Notes: generated by a model from the letters alone, not told the origin. Shown: positions 34,712 through 43,181, numbered from the stretch's first letter. The stretch: DNA of 64,000 nucleotides from Vibrio hangzhouensis (GCF_900107935.1 NZ_FNVG01000018.1:1-64000), one strand, 5' to 3'. Translations and numbers: made by a program.

Positions 34712-36043
34712 TTATTCCTTGTATTCAATGTTCTGTAATACGTCTGCGATGAGTGTAAATAAGTCATCAATATGCTGCTTCTCAATAATGAGCGGCGGTG
34801 ACAACGCAATTATGTCGCCGGTAACACGGATCAGCGCTCCTTTTTCAAAACACTTAGTGAAGACCTGATACGCTCGTGAACCGGGTTTTCCAGCAATGCT
34901 TTCAAGCTCGATGCCTGCGATCAGACCGTAGTTTCGAAGATCTTTCACATGTGGCAATCCTTTGAGACTATGTACTGCCTGTTCCCAATAGCCCCCCAAT
35001 TCAGACGCACGTGTATACAGGTTTTCATTGCGATAAATATCCAGAGTGGCAAGACCTGCCGCCGCCGCTACCGGGTGACCTGAATAGGTATAACCGTGGA
35101 ACAGTTCAATCGCCTGACTATCTGGCGCGACCATTGCCTGATAAATCTCATCGCTGACAAAGACTGCCCCCATGGGGATTGCACCGTTGGTTAAACCTTT
35201 TGCCGTGGTCATAATGTCCGGTTTTACATCGAACTCTTGCGCAGCAAAGGGGCTACCGATACGTCCGAAGCCTGTAATGACTTCATCAAATATCAATAAG
35301 ATGCCGTGCTGAGTACAGATCTCACGCAGTTTCTTCAAATATCCTTTCGGAGGAAGGATCACGCCCGTAGAGCCGGCTATCGGCTCAACAATAACAGCGG
35401 CGATGTTGCTAGCGTCGTGCAAAGCAACAATATTATTCAAACTCTCAGCCCATCCCGGATCATAGTCAGGTAAGCCTTTGCTAAATGCGCTGTTTTCTAT
35501 ACTTAGTGTATGAGGCAGGTGGTCAACACCCGTTAGTAGACTGCCAAAAGTTTTGCGGTTGTTGACGATACCGCCCACCGAAATGCCTCCAAACCCGACA
35601 CCGTGGTAACCTCGCTCCCGACCAATAAGGCGCGTGCGTGTTCCCTGTCCAATACAACGTTGGTATGCCAGTGCAATCTTGAGGGCGGTATCCACAGACT
35701 CCGAACCAGAGTTAGTAAAGAAGACACGATTTAGGCCCGTCGGTGCCACTTCCGCCAACGCTTCTGCAAACTGGAACGGCAGTGGGTGCCCCATTTGAAA
35801 GGTAGGCGCGAAATCTAAGTTGTGAATCTGGCTCGCCACCGCCTCACTGATTTCATGACGCCCATGACCCGCATTGCAACACCATAACCCCGCGGTGCCA
35901 TCAAGGATCCTGCGTTTGTCCTCTGAGGTGTAATACATACCTTCAGCGGACACGAGCATTCGGGGCGCTGACTTAAACTGCGAATTTGCAGTAAACGGCA
36001 TCCAAAAAGCATCCATCTTTGATGAATCGTTTGTACTTTGCAT
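34712..36043 (-). CDS. bauA: Omega-amino acid (beta-alanine)-pyruvate aminotransferase
   Basis: A 443-residue PLP-dependent class III aminotransferase. The PLP Lys282 is in TTAKGLTNG, the Asp in LLIFDEVITGFGR, and the N terminus MDAFWMPFTANSQFK-x-APRML is typical of beta-alanine-pyruvate transaminases. It would turn beta-alanine into malonate semialdehyde for MmsA, four bases downstream. The start at 36043 is preferred, with TTGGAGTGCACT upstream; an earlier ATG lies in the promoter region. It is divergent from puuR-puuC. Beta-alanine can arise from the aminopropyl part of spermidine, linking it to the polyamine block. Taurine or other omega-amines are alternatives. Confidence 0.88.
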   Translation of the reverse strand: MQSTNDSSKMDAFWMPFTANSQFKSAPRMLVSAEGMYYTSEDKRRILDGTAGLWCCNAGHGRHEISEAVASQIHNLDFAPTFQMGHPLPFQFAEALAEVAPTGLNRVFFTNSGSESVDTALKIALAYQRCIGQGTRTRLIGRERGYHGVGFGGISVGGIVNNRKTFGSLLTGVDHLPHTLSIENSAFSKGLPDYDPGWAESLNNIVALHDASNIAAVIVEPIAGSTGVILPPKGYLKKLREICTQHGILLIFDEVITGFGRIGSPFAAQEFDVKPDIMTTAKGLTNGAIPMGAVFVSDEIYQAMVAPDSQAIELFHGYTYSGHPVAAAAGLATLDIYRNENLYTRASELGGYWEQAVHSLKGLPHVKDLRNYGLIAGIELESIAGKPGSRAYQVFTKCFEKGALIRVTGDIIALSPPLIIEKQHIDDLFTLIADVLQNIEYKE

Positions 36044-36082
36044 AGTGCACTCCAACTCGAAATGTTGAATTAACATTGTTTT

Positions 36083-36243
36083 TTTTACTAAACACCGCTT
36101 AACACTCAAACCGCAACATGTAAATGCAATGTTATTAAATAATGAACAAAACTGACTATAGAACGTTTTATTTGTGGGTTCAATGATTAAATTATAAACA
36201 TTTACTGGTTTTTTCTGTTTAGTGAGCTAGGATTGTGTTTAGT
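36083..36243. promoter_or_regulatory. Divergent control region with repeated ACTAAACA / AATGAACA motifs
   Basis: ACTAAACA occurs at 36087-36094, and its complement TGTTTAGT at 36216-36223 and 36236-36243. AATGAACA is at 36141-36148, after TTAAAT. These resemble the E. coli PuuR box as I remember it (ending AATGAACA). A PuuR-type gene starts at 36282, so autoregulation and control of bauA are plausible. Confidence 0.4.
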
Positions 36244-36281
36244 TTACTAATCACCAAAGAGATTTTTGGAGAGCTTACCTA

Positions 36282-36830
36282 ATGGAAATGGACATTGGAC
36301 CCAGGTTTAGAGCACTGAGAGAAAAAGCAGGTCTGTCTCAAAGAGAGTTAGCCAAGCGCGCAGGGGTAACAAATGGCTTTATCTCTCAAATTGAGAGCAA
36401 TGCAGTAAGTCCATCGGTTGCATCACTCAGTAAGCTGCTAAGCAAGATCCCCTCCTCCATGGCCGAGTTTTTTGCCGTTGATGAACCTATGCCAGAGCAG
36501 TTTTTCACACGAAAGGATGAACAACCTGAAATAGGCCGCGGAAAAATAAGCTATCGACAAGTTGGGCATTATCACGAAGACAGGCATATCGGGATGCTCA
36601 GAGAAACCTTGGCTCCAGGAGCGGATACCGGAGATGAAATGCTAGTACACGAAGGTCAGGAGTGTGGTGTCATTGTTGAGGGAGAGCTTGAGCTTACCGT
36701 CGATAATGAAGTGACCGTCCTGCGTGTTGGCGACAGCTATTATTTCGACAGTACACGCGCTCACCGATTCAGAAACACAACTAAAAGTGATTGCGTTATC
36801 GTAAGCGCGAACTCACCCGCCAGTTTTTAA
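36282..36830 (+). CDS. puuR: XRE-cupin transcriptional regulator, PuuR-like (copy 1)
   Basis: A 182-residue regulator. The N-terminal XRE helix-turn-helix (about 6-60: LREKAGLSQRELAKRAGVTNGFISQIES) is followed by a small linker and a C-terminal cupin (about 100-180: GADTGDEMLVHEGQECGVIVEGELELTV, with core His and Glu). Size and architecture match PuuR, the putrescine-responsive repressor of puu genes. It is co-directional with puuC, 16 bases away, and divergent from bauA. GGAGAGCTTACCTA precedes the ATG; an ATG two codons later is equally possible. A clear paralogue lies at 42590-43132. Confidence 0.88.
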   Translation: MEMDIGPRFRALREKAGLSQRELAKRAGVTNGFISQIESNAVSPSVASLSKLLSKIPSSMAEFFAVDEPMPEQFFTRKDEQPEIGRGKISYRQVGHYHEDRHIGMLRETLAPGADTGDEMLVHEGQECGVIVEGELELTVDNEVTVLRVGDSYYFDSTRAHRFRNTTKSDCVIVSANSPASF

Positions 36831-36846
36831 GGAAGAAGGTAATTTT

Positions 36847-38331
36847 ATGGATACTATTACTTGGCATGACAAAGCCGAAGCACTCAGTTTTCGTACTCAG
36901 GCATTTATCAACGGACACTTTGTAGATTCCGTATCAGGCGATACGTTTGAAATCATCAACCCGGCCACGGGGCACTTATTGGCCCATGTCGCCCGATGCA
37001 ATGAGGCCGATGTAGACTTAGCCGTAACTGCCGCTCGCAATGCATTCGAGAGCCGTGTCTGGAGTGGTCTTGCCCCAACTGAACGCAAAGCTATCCTTCT
37101 CAACTACGCCAGGCTGATTGATGAACACAGAGAGGATTTTGCCCTACTTGAATCTCTCGATATGGGGAAACCCATTTCTGATGCGATGGGGTATGATGCT
37201 CCAGCAACCGCGCGCTGCATACAATGGAACGCCGAAGCCATCGATAAAGTCTACGATGAAGTCGCCCCCGTTACCGAAGATGCGCTTGCGTTAGTGACCA
37301 GAGAGGCACTAGGCGTTGTTGCCGCGGTCGTACCCTGGAACTTTCCAACCGTCATGGCCGCATGGAAAATAGGTCCTGCGCTCGCGACAGGCAACTCAGT
37401 GATTGTAAAGCCTTCTGAGAAATCTCCTTTAACCGCCATACTTCTTGCTGATCTGGCCAAACAGGCTGGCATTCCAGATGGTGTTTTTCAGGTACTACCC
37501 GGATTTGGACATGAGGCCGGTCAGGCACTGGCGCTCCATAATGATGTCGATTGCATTACCTTTACCGGTTCCACCGCTGTCGGTAAGAAATTGCTGAGCT
37601 TTGCTGGTGAATCCAACCTAAAACGCGCCTTTATGGAATGTGGCGGTAAGAGTCCGCATATTGTTCACTATGATGTGAAAGACATGGAGAAAGCGGCGGC
37701 AACTGCAGCCTCCGCTATTTGCTACAACCAAGGTGAAGTATGCACGGCGGGGTCCCGTTTGCTGGTTCACTCTTCCATTAAGGATGAGTTTATCGAACTG
37801 GTGAAAAAGTACATGGCAAAATGGCAACCGGCAGACCCACTGGACACCGACACCCGAGTAGGTGCTATCGTCGATGCAGCCCAGTACGAGAAAGTACTAA
37901 GCTACATTGAAATAGGCCAGTCCCAGGGTGCAACACTGGCATTTGGTGGCCAGCCCGCAATGACTCACACTGATGGTTATTTTATCGAACCGGCCCTGTT
38001 TACCGAGGTGACACCAGACATGCGCATCTATAAAGAGGAAATCTTCGGCCCGGTACTCTGTGTCACCACGTTTGATAACATTGAAGAAGCCATCGCTCTG
38101 GCTAACGACAGCGAATATGGCCTGGCTGCTGGGATCTGGACTTCCGATATCACTACTGCGATTAAGTGTTCCAGAGCGCTCCGGGCCGGTACAGTATTTG
38201 TCAATAATTGGGATGGTGGTGACATGACCATGCCTTTTGGTGGCTACAAACAGAGCGGAAATGGGCGAGACAAGTCACTTCACGCCCTGCACAAATATAC
38301 CGAGGTCAAATCCACCTGGATTGAATTATAA
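36847..38331 (+). CDS. puuC: Gamma-glutamyl-gamma-aminobutyraldehyde dehydrogenase PuuC
   Basis: A 494-residue NAD(P)-dependent aldehyde dehydrogenase, same length as E. coli PuuC (495). The general base Glu264 is in FMECGGKSP, the catalytic Cys299 is in NQGEVCTAGSR, and PWNFPTVMAAWKIGPALATG binds cofactor near 163-182. Predicted to oxidise gamma-glutamyl-gamma-aminobutyraldehyde (made by PuuB) to gamma-glutamyl-GABA. It also could act on free 4-aminobutanal or 3-aminopropanal, since the block carries a transaminase route. It is co-transcribed with puuR and followed by a weak hairpin. Confidence 0.9.
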   Translation: MDTITWHDKAEALSFRTQAFINGHFVDSVSGDTFEIINPATGHLLAHVARCNEADVDLAVTAARNAFESRVWSGLAPTERKAILLNYARLIDEHREDFALLESLDMGKPISDAMGYDAPATARCIQWNAEAIDKVYDEVAPVTEDALALVTREALGVVAAVVPWNFPTVMAAWKIGPALATGNSVIVKPSEKSPLTAILLADLAKQAGIPDGVFQVLPGFGHEAGQALALHNDVDCITFTGSTAVGKKLLSFAGESNLKRAFMECGGKSPHIVHYDVKDMEKAAATAASAICYNQGEVCTAGSRLLVHSSIKDEFIELVKKYMAKWQPADPLDTDTRVGAIVDAAQYEKVLSYIEIGQSQGATLAFGGQPAMTHTDGYFIEPALFTEVTPDMRIYKEEIFGPVLCVTTFDNIEEAIALANDSEYGLAAGIWTSDITTAIKCSRALRAGTVFVNNWDGGDMTMPFGGYKQSGNGRDKSLHALHKYTEVKSTWIEL

Positions 38332-38345
38332 GCAACCAGTTAATA

Positions 38346-38366
38346 AAGGGGTGTGCTCCACCCCTT
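38346..38366 (+). terminator. Hairpin after puuC
   Basis: 8-bp stem AAGGGGTG / CACCCCTT (38346-38353 with 38359-38366), but followed by CTCCTC rather than a T-run. It may slow rather than stop transcription. Confidence 0.45.
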
Positions 38367-38528
38367 CTCCTCGCCTTTCCGAGCTCTTACCAACGCGTTA
38401 TCCATGTCTCAATTTTGAAGAAAGTTTTTCGTGTATTGGGCTAGCTTTTCCTTTATTTACGATTACAACACCCGCAAATTGCACGTTATTTCTGCTATTT
38501 AACCACTCACCTTCCCTTGATAAATTTT

Positions 38529-38547
38529 TTTTGTCATAACGACAAAA
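38529..38547. promoter_or_regulatory. Palindrome upstream of the DUF413/ATP-grasp operon
   Basis: TTTTGTC (38529-38535), ATAAC, GACAAAA (38541-38547) is a perfect 7-bp inverted repeat inside a very T-rich stretch, 85 bases before the first gene of the operon. It could be an operator or an AT-rich terminator for upstream transcription. The rest of 38332-38631 holds no gene. Confidence 0.45.
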
Positions 38548-38631
38548 TTTTTTGCCTTTTCTTTTTCTTACAAATCACTAACTTTCGACCCGAATAGCTT
38601 TTTCTCATCCATTGGTAAATTCGAGGTATCA

Positions 38632-38982
38632 ATGACATCAACATCCATTCGCCAAGGCAACGTGAGATTCTATGACAACGTCAAGTTTCCTCGTGGCTTT
38701 GCAAAATCTGGAGATTTTACTCTCGCAGAAGAAGAAATTTTAACCTTCTATGGAAAAACTTTACTCGGTCTGGAATCCGGAGAACTTGAGGCAACAAATG
38801 ACGAAGAAAAACGCCTCATTAAGGTGACTCAAATGGAACTCGCACCCGAATCAAAAATTGAAAAGACATGGTTTAAGTACATAACCCTCGCACGCGGACG
38901 AAAGAAATTTCACACGCTGAATGGACGTAACAAGCCCGAAGCGTCAGACGATTACGTTGCCGATACACTTGAGGACGACTAA
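38632..38982 (+). CDS. DUF413 (MaoP/YifE-like) protein
   Basis: A 116-residue cytoplasmic protein of the DUF413 family, to which E. coli MaoP (YifE, about 112 residues) belongs; MaoP helps organise the Ori macrodomain with maoS. It shows the family pattern RFYDNVKFPRGFAKSGDFT at the N terminus, a central NDEEKRLIKV, and KTWFKYITLARGRKKFHTLNG near the C terminus. GAGGTATCA precedes the ATG. Unlike maoP, it is the first gene of a three-gene operon, and its stop overlaps the ATP-grasp start by one base (TAATG). It may therefore be a paralogue working with the ligase. Confidence 0.82.
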   Translation: MTSTSIRQGNVRFYDNVKFPRGFAKSGDFTLAEEEILTFYGKTLLGLESGELEATNDEEKRLIKVTQMELAPESKIEKTWFKYITLARGRKKFHTLNGRNKPEASDDYVADTLEDD

Positions 38983-40022
38983 TGAACATTTGTTTTCTAA
39001 TGTACCCATGGGAACGAGTTTGCCCGGAGACCGACACCACCCTGCGTCTGGTTCACGAATGTGCTTTGCGTGGGCATACCGTTGCACTTACAACCACCAG
39101 CGGTCTGACGATACGAGACAGCACCGTCTTCGGGTTTTGTCAGGTGTTAAAGAAAGGCAAGGTATCGGACAAAATACCCACCTTCTATCGCAATGCGGAA
39201 TTCCGAAAAGCGCGGCTACCAATGGCCGGCTTTGACGTTATTTTTATGCGCGCCAATCCACCTCTGGACAACCTTGCGCTTAACTTTCTTGATTCCATCA
39301 AAGATGACACTCTGATCATCAATGATCTGGAAGGCCTTCGTTTGGCAAACAATAAGCTCTACACAGCCAGTATGGGTGGTGCCGCCAGTGAATTTATTCC
39401 AGCTACACACGTGTCGAAGAATCGCGATTATCTTCAACGTGTACTGGAAGAAACTACCAGCGAACAAATGATTCTAAAACCACTCAATGGATACGGTGGT
39501 CATGGTGTCATCGTAATCGAAAAGAACGCCCAGCAGAACTTCCGATCTCTGCTCGACTTTTACATTGGCGAAGGCGACAAGAGCAACTACGTGATCCTGC
39601 AAGATTACATCGAGGGTGCTGAAGAGGGCGACAAACGCATTCTGATGCTTAATGGAGAGCCTATCGGTGCTATGCGTCGTGTTCCTGCGTCAGGAGAGAT
39701 TCGCTCAAATGTGCACGCCGGTGGAACCGTAGTGAAACATACGATTACCAAGGAAGAAAAACGCCTGTGTGCCGCCATTGGCCCCAAACTTGTGAGAGAC
39801 GGACTCTACTTCACCGGACTTGACGTCATCGGCAATAAACTGGTCGAGGTTAATGTACTCAGCCCAGGCGGTATCATGCGTATCAATAAACTCAACCGTG
39901 TCAGACTGCAAAGACAGGTTATCGATTTTGTTGAAAATATCGTAAATTCAAAAGACCTTCTTCAGCAAAGAAAGAGCGCATTCAGACTGGCGGTTCAAAA
40001 CGCTCACCATATTGAGTCTTAA
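38982..40022 (+). CDS. Glutathione-synthetase-like ATP-grasp ligase
   Basis: A 346-residue ATP-grasp protein. The N-terminal domain (about 1-115, MNICFLMYPWERVCPETDTTL) resembles GshB's substrate domain. The ATP-grasp region has LKPLNGYGGHGV (P-loop-like), EEGDKRILMLNGEPIGAMRRVP and GLYFTGLDVIGNKLVEVNVLSPGG, with the Mg-binding Glu-x-Asn. It should join a carboxylate to an amine through an acyl phosphate. The glycine-rich loop (SNVHAGG) is as in GshB, but the operon has no gshA, and it lies with a DUF413 gene and a hydrolase/peptidase fusion. Another gamma-glutamyl or peptide-like product, or a protein modification, is likely. A canonical gshB is expected elsewhere. Confidence 0.85.
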   Translation: MNICFLMYPWERVCPETDTTLRLVHECALRGHTVALTTTSGLTIRDSTVFGFCQVLKKGKVSDKIPTFYRNAEFRKARLPMAGFDVIFMRANPPLDNLALNFLDSIKDDTLIINDLEGLRLANNKLYTASMGGAASEFIPATHVSKNRDYLQRVLEETTSEQMILKPLNGYGGHGVIVIEKNAQQNFRSLLDFYIGEGDKSNYVILQDYIEGAEEGDKRILMLNGEPIGAMRRVPASGEIRSNVHAGGTVVKHTITKEEKRLCAAIGPKLVRDGLYFTGLDVIGNKLVEVNVLSPGGIMRINKLNRVRLQRQVIDFVENIVNSKDLLQQRKSAFRLAVQNAHHIES

Positions 40023-40025
40023 GCA

Positions 40026-42011
40026 ATGGAAAAGCTAACCGTCACAGAGGTTCTTCAGAGAATCAAAACTGGCACTACCTTCCATGCGGAAGTCGAAGAT
40101 ACGGGCTGTGTTCTGAAAATCGATGAGTACTTACCGGTAGTGTGTACCGCCATTCACGCAGGCAGTCGCCTGCGTGAAGAGCTGACAAAACACTGCTTGA
40201 TTACCAAAGAACAGCGTTACTTTGAAGAAGACCCGTTTACGGACGATATGATTGCGTCCCAGCCTATCACTCTGGTAGGTTTGGACTCGCGATTTGAATA
40301 CGATCTGAATCGGGCCATGTCATTAAGTACCTACTATCGCAGTGCCTGGGAGCAAAAAGTCTGGAACAAGCCACTATCCCCGAAGCAGCGCCTGACCAGT
40401 CAGGCAAAGCACGCCATTTTCTATAAAATATATTCGGCACTTATCGCTAAGCTCGAATCACTGTTTGGTCTGGTGATTGTGTTTGATATGCATTCCTACA
40501 ACTACAAACGGATAACAAAACAGGCTCCCGTCTTTAACGTAGGAACGGCTCAGATAGACAACGAGCGATGGGGGAAAACCGTCGAACGATTTTTATCGGA
40601 ACTGTGTAAGATAGCACTGCCGAATATCGAAGTAACGGCAGAAGCAAACTCCGTGTTTGAAGGGCGTGGTTATCTAATTGCTCATACTAACTCACAGTTT
40701 GACCGAACCTTAGTGCTGCCGACGGAAGTGAAAAAAGTGTTCATGGAAGAAGAGAGCGGAACGCTGTACCCTCTTGTGCTGGAAGCGCTTCAGTCTGGTT
40801 TAAAAGAAGCTTTTAGCCAAACCAGTGCCTACTTTCAACGAACCTACAATAGGAAACCGCGAACGAGCAAAAATGATATGCTCAGTTCGTCGATTGATCC
40901 TGCCGTCTTATCCGTTGACCGAAGCCTATATCGATTGGCGCATAAAGTAGAAACGCTGAAATACGTCACTCCAACGAATATTCCAGCGGAGAAAAAACGA
41001 TTTTTTGCGTCACCAAGCCGATACCGCACCAAGTACCGCTACCGACAGTTACCGATACATGCTAACGAGTTTAAGTTTCAGCTATATCGTTTGCCGATCG
41101 AAAACATTGCAGACCCGGATATGCGTCAGTTGTATAGCGACATGATCGACAAGTTGAGTGAGAAAATCGACCTGCTCACCAGTGTGGGTCAAGATGGATT
41201 CCTATACAACAGCCTCGCCTATCACGGCAGACCCAGTGAAACCGTGGTCGACAATGCCAAGTTCCTGATGTACGCCAAAGATATGGCAAATGAGCAGTCG
41301 CATGTCTACACGGCACAAGAAGCCGTGGAACTCATGAAGGAAGCCGCAGTGAACTGGGGCATGAAATGTAAGATAACGCTCTCCAGCTCTCTTGCTGCTC
41401 GCGCTATGGTGAGTTCGCTGCCTCCGACACTGTTTGTCAATAAGAACGCCATGTTCAGCCATGACGAAGTACAACGCCTCATACAGCATGAACTTGGTGT
41501 CCATATGGCCACCACATTTAATGCCAGACAACAACCGCTGAAAATCTTCCAGTTAGGGCTACCAGGCTCAACTTTCACTCAGGAAGGTATGGCCATTATG
41601 GCGGAGTATAAGGCGGGCTACATGTCACTGGAGCGATTAAAGGATTTGTCGACTCGGGTGCTCGCCGTTGACTCTATGCTCAAAGAACAGAACTTCTACA
41701 ATACGTTTTCGTATTTAGTCGACGAGTTAGGCATCAACAGGGACAGCGCCTTTATGACAACAACCCGAGTCTACCGTGGTGGAGGTTTCACCAAAGACTA
41801 CCTTTACCTGACCGGTTTTCTGAGTATGTTAAGAGCAGAACAAGCATGTGACCTTAATAATCTTCTTATAGGCAAATGCAGTGCCAATTATCTTGATTTG
41901 ATCAGCGAAATGGTTGAACGCGACTGGTTAGTCCCTCCGCGTTTTCGTTTTGATGACAAAGGTGGCACGCTGGAACCCACCCTTGAATACTTGATTAACT
42001 CTCTAAAATAA
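40026..42011 (+). CDS. N-formylglutamate-amidohydrolase-like domain fused to QEGLA (DUF1704) zinc peptidase
   Basis: A 661-residue cytoplasmic fusion. Residues about 20-260 resemble the HutG/N-formylglutamate amidohydrolase family (LRLREELTK-type start, VIVFDMHSYNYKR with metal-type D-x-H). Residues about 300-650 are DUF1704, annotated in bacteria as flavohaemoglobin-expression-modulating QEGLA protein. It has zincin H488-E-L-G-V-H492 and Q519-E-G-M-A, whose Glu is the probable third zinc ligand. Animal homologues (MATCAP) are tyrosine carboxypeptidases acting on tubulin. It lies four bases after the ATP-grasp gene. A plausible role is removing what the ligase adds, but the substrate is unknown. 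The ribosome-binding site is weak, suggesting coupling. Confidence 0.82.
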   Translation: MEKLTVTEVLQRIKTGTTFHAEVEDTGCVLKIDEYLPVVCTAIHAGSRLREELTKHCLITKEQRYFEEDPFTDDMIASQPITLVGLDSRFEYDLNRAMSLSTYYRSAWEQKVWNKPLSPKQRLTSQAKHAIFYKIYSALIAKLESLFGLVIVFDMHSYNYKRITKQAPVFNVGTAQIDNERWGKTVERFLSELCKIALPNIEVTAEANSVFEGRGYLIAHTNSQFDRTLVLPTEVKKVFMEEESGTLYPLVLEALQSGLKEAFSQTSAYFQRTYNRKPRTSKNDMLSSSIDPAVLSVDRSLYRLAHKVETLKYVTPTNIPAEKKRFFASPSRYRTKYRYRQLPIHANEFKFQLYRLPIENIADPDMRQLYSDMIDKLSEKIDLLTSVGQDGFLYNSLAYHGRPSETVVDNAKFLMYAKDMANEQSHVYTAQEAVELMKEAAVNWGMKCKITLSSSLAARAMVSSLPPTLFVNKNAMFSHDEVQRLIQHELGVHMATTFNARQQPLKIFQLGLPGSTFTQEGMAIMAEYKAGYMSLERLKDLSTRVLAVDSMLKEQNFYNTFSYLVDELGINRDSAFMTTTRVYRGGGFTKDYLYLTGFLSMLRAEQACDLNNLLIGKCSANYLDLISEMVERDWLVPPRFRFDDKGGTLEPTLEYLINSLK

Positions 42012-42012
42012 A

Positions 42013-42041
42013 AAAAGGTCTGGATCATATCCAGACCTTTT
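42013..42041. terminator. Bidirectional terminator, ligase-peptidase operon / hsp20
   Basis: Perfect 12-bp stem AAAAGGTCTGGA / TCCAGACCTTTT (42013-42024 with 42030-42041) between converging genes, with A/T-rich flanks. Confidence 0.9.
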
Positions 42042-42054
42042 CATCTTTTGACGC

Positions 42055-42477
42055 CTAGCTGATATCGATATTTTTCGAACTACTTTCTGTAGGCTCGATT
42101 TTTGGTACCACAACCACTAGAACACCATCGGTAAACTCAGCGTAGATATCATTAGCATTCACATTGTTACTCAAGGTAAAACTGCGAACCATTTTGCCTT
42201 GATAGCGTTCTTTATGAATGTATTTATCTTTCTCAGTTTCTTCACGGGTTTCAGTTGTTGACGCTTCGATAGTCAACATTCCTCTGTCGCAGGACACAGA
42301 GATGTCTTTTTTATCTACACCAGGTAGATCTGCAATGATTTCAAACGCAGTCTCTTTTTCAATGACATCGACATTAGGAGAAAACTGCCCATGACTCCAG
42401 CGTGTATTGAAAGCAGGTAGCGCATTATCAAAAAAATGCCCAAAGTCAGACCACGAATCTCTTGGTAACAAGCTCAT
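42055..42477 (-). CDS. Small heat-shock protein (Hsp20/alpha-crystallin family)
   Basis: A 140-residue holdase chaperone. After an N-terminal arm (MSLLPRDSWSDFGHFFDNAL), the alpha-crystallin domain (about 40-130) shows NVDVIEKETAFEIIADLPGVDKKDISVS, the family's A-x-x-x-G-V-L signature as FTDGVLVVVVPK, and a short C-terminal tail. The start at 42477 has a near-ideal GGAGG upstream; a longer ORF start ten codons earlier is rejected. It resembles general Hsp20 (HspA-type) more than IbpA/B. It converges on the ligase-peptidase operon with a shared terminator. A weak TTGACA / TAAAAAT promoter lies at about 42544-42571. Confidence 0.9.
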   Translation of the reverse strand: MSLLPRDSWSDFGHFFDNALPAFNTRWSHGQFSPNVDVIEKETAFEIIADLPGVDKKDISVSCDRGMLTIEASTTETREETEKDKYIHKERYQGKMVRSFTLSNNVNANDIYAEFTDGVLVVVVPKIEPTESSSKNIDIS

Positions 42478-42589
42478 ATGAACCTCCAACCTTGTCTGGA
42501 TACCCACTTAAAGTTTAGTCCGACTCTGGCCAAAGCTCTGGCTATTTTTAGTCCAAATTGATCTATGTCAAGAATGGTTTGATAACAAA

Positions 42590-43132
42590 CTAGAAAGTAG
42601 GTGGTGTCGCTGCACTAATGAGCTCACACTCCACTTTTCCTCGATTTCTGAATCGGTGAGGTTTGCGTGTTTCGAAGTAATAAGAGTCTCCCGCTTTAAG
42701 CACGCGGGTTTGACTACCTACGGTGATTTCGATTTCTCCACGAATGACCACGCCGCCTTCTTCCCCTTCGTGCTGCATAAAATCAGTGCCCGTGTCTGAG
42801 CCTGGAGGGTAAATCTCTCGAAGAATAGCCAGATCACGTCCTTCTCGCTTCGCCCCCACAAGAAGCATCTTAATTTTGCCATCCCCCAGATCCGCCATTT
42901 GATCCGCATTGAAGAAAATTTCATCCTTGGGTTCAACATCAAGAGTGAAGAACTCCCCCATGGAAATTGGAATGGCATCAAGGATTTTCTTTAACGAGCC
43001 AACGGAAGGGTTAACCAGATTCTGCTCAATTTGAGAGATCATGGAGTTGGTGACACCACTTCGCTTGGCGAGCTCTCGTTGCGACAACCCGCGCATAGTA
43101 CGAATGGTCTTCAGTTGTTTGCCTACATCCAT
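42590..43132 (-). CDS. puuR: XRE-cupin transcriptional regulator, PuuR-like (copy 2)
   Basis: A 180-residue paralogue of the regulator at 36282-36830, with the same plan. The XRE helix-turn-helix (IRTMRGLSQRELAKRSGVTNSMISQIEQ) is followed by a cupin (DFMQHEGEEGGVVIRGEIEITV, GDSYYFETRKPHRFRN). The His/Glu cupin residues are kept. It lies just after potI on the same strand (49-base gap, GGGAGAGAGAC before the ATG), so it may be the last gene of the puuA-aminotransferase-potFGHI operon and regulate it by feedback. Which of the two copies responds to putrescine cannot be told. Confidence 0.87.
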   Translation of the reverse strand: MDVGKQLKTIRTMRGLSQRELAKRSGVTNSMISQIEQNLVNPSVGSLKKILDAIPISMGEFFTLDVEPKDEIFFNADQMADLGDGKIKMLLVGAKREGRDLAILREIYPPGSDTGTDFMQHEGEEGGVVIRGEIEITVGSQTRVLKAGDSYYFETRKPHRFRNRGKVECELISAATPPTF

Positions 43133-43181
43133 GTCTCTCTCCCTAGTGGTATTAAACGCTACAATTCCATTTTGTGCGGTG

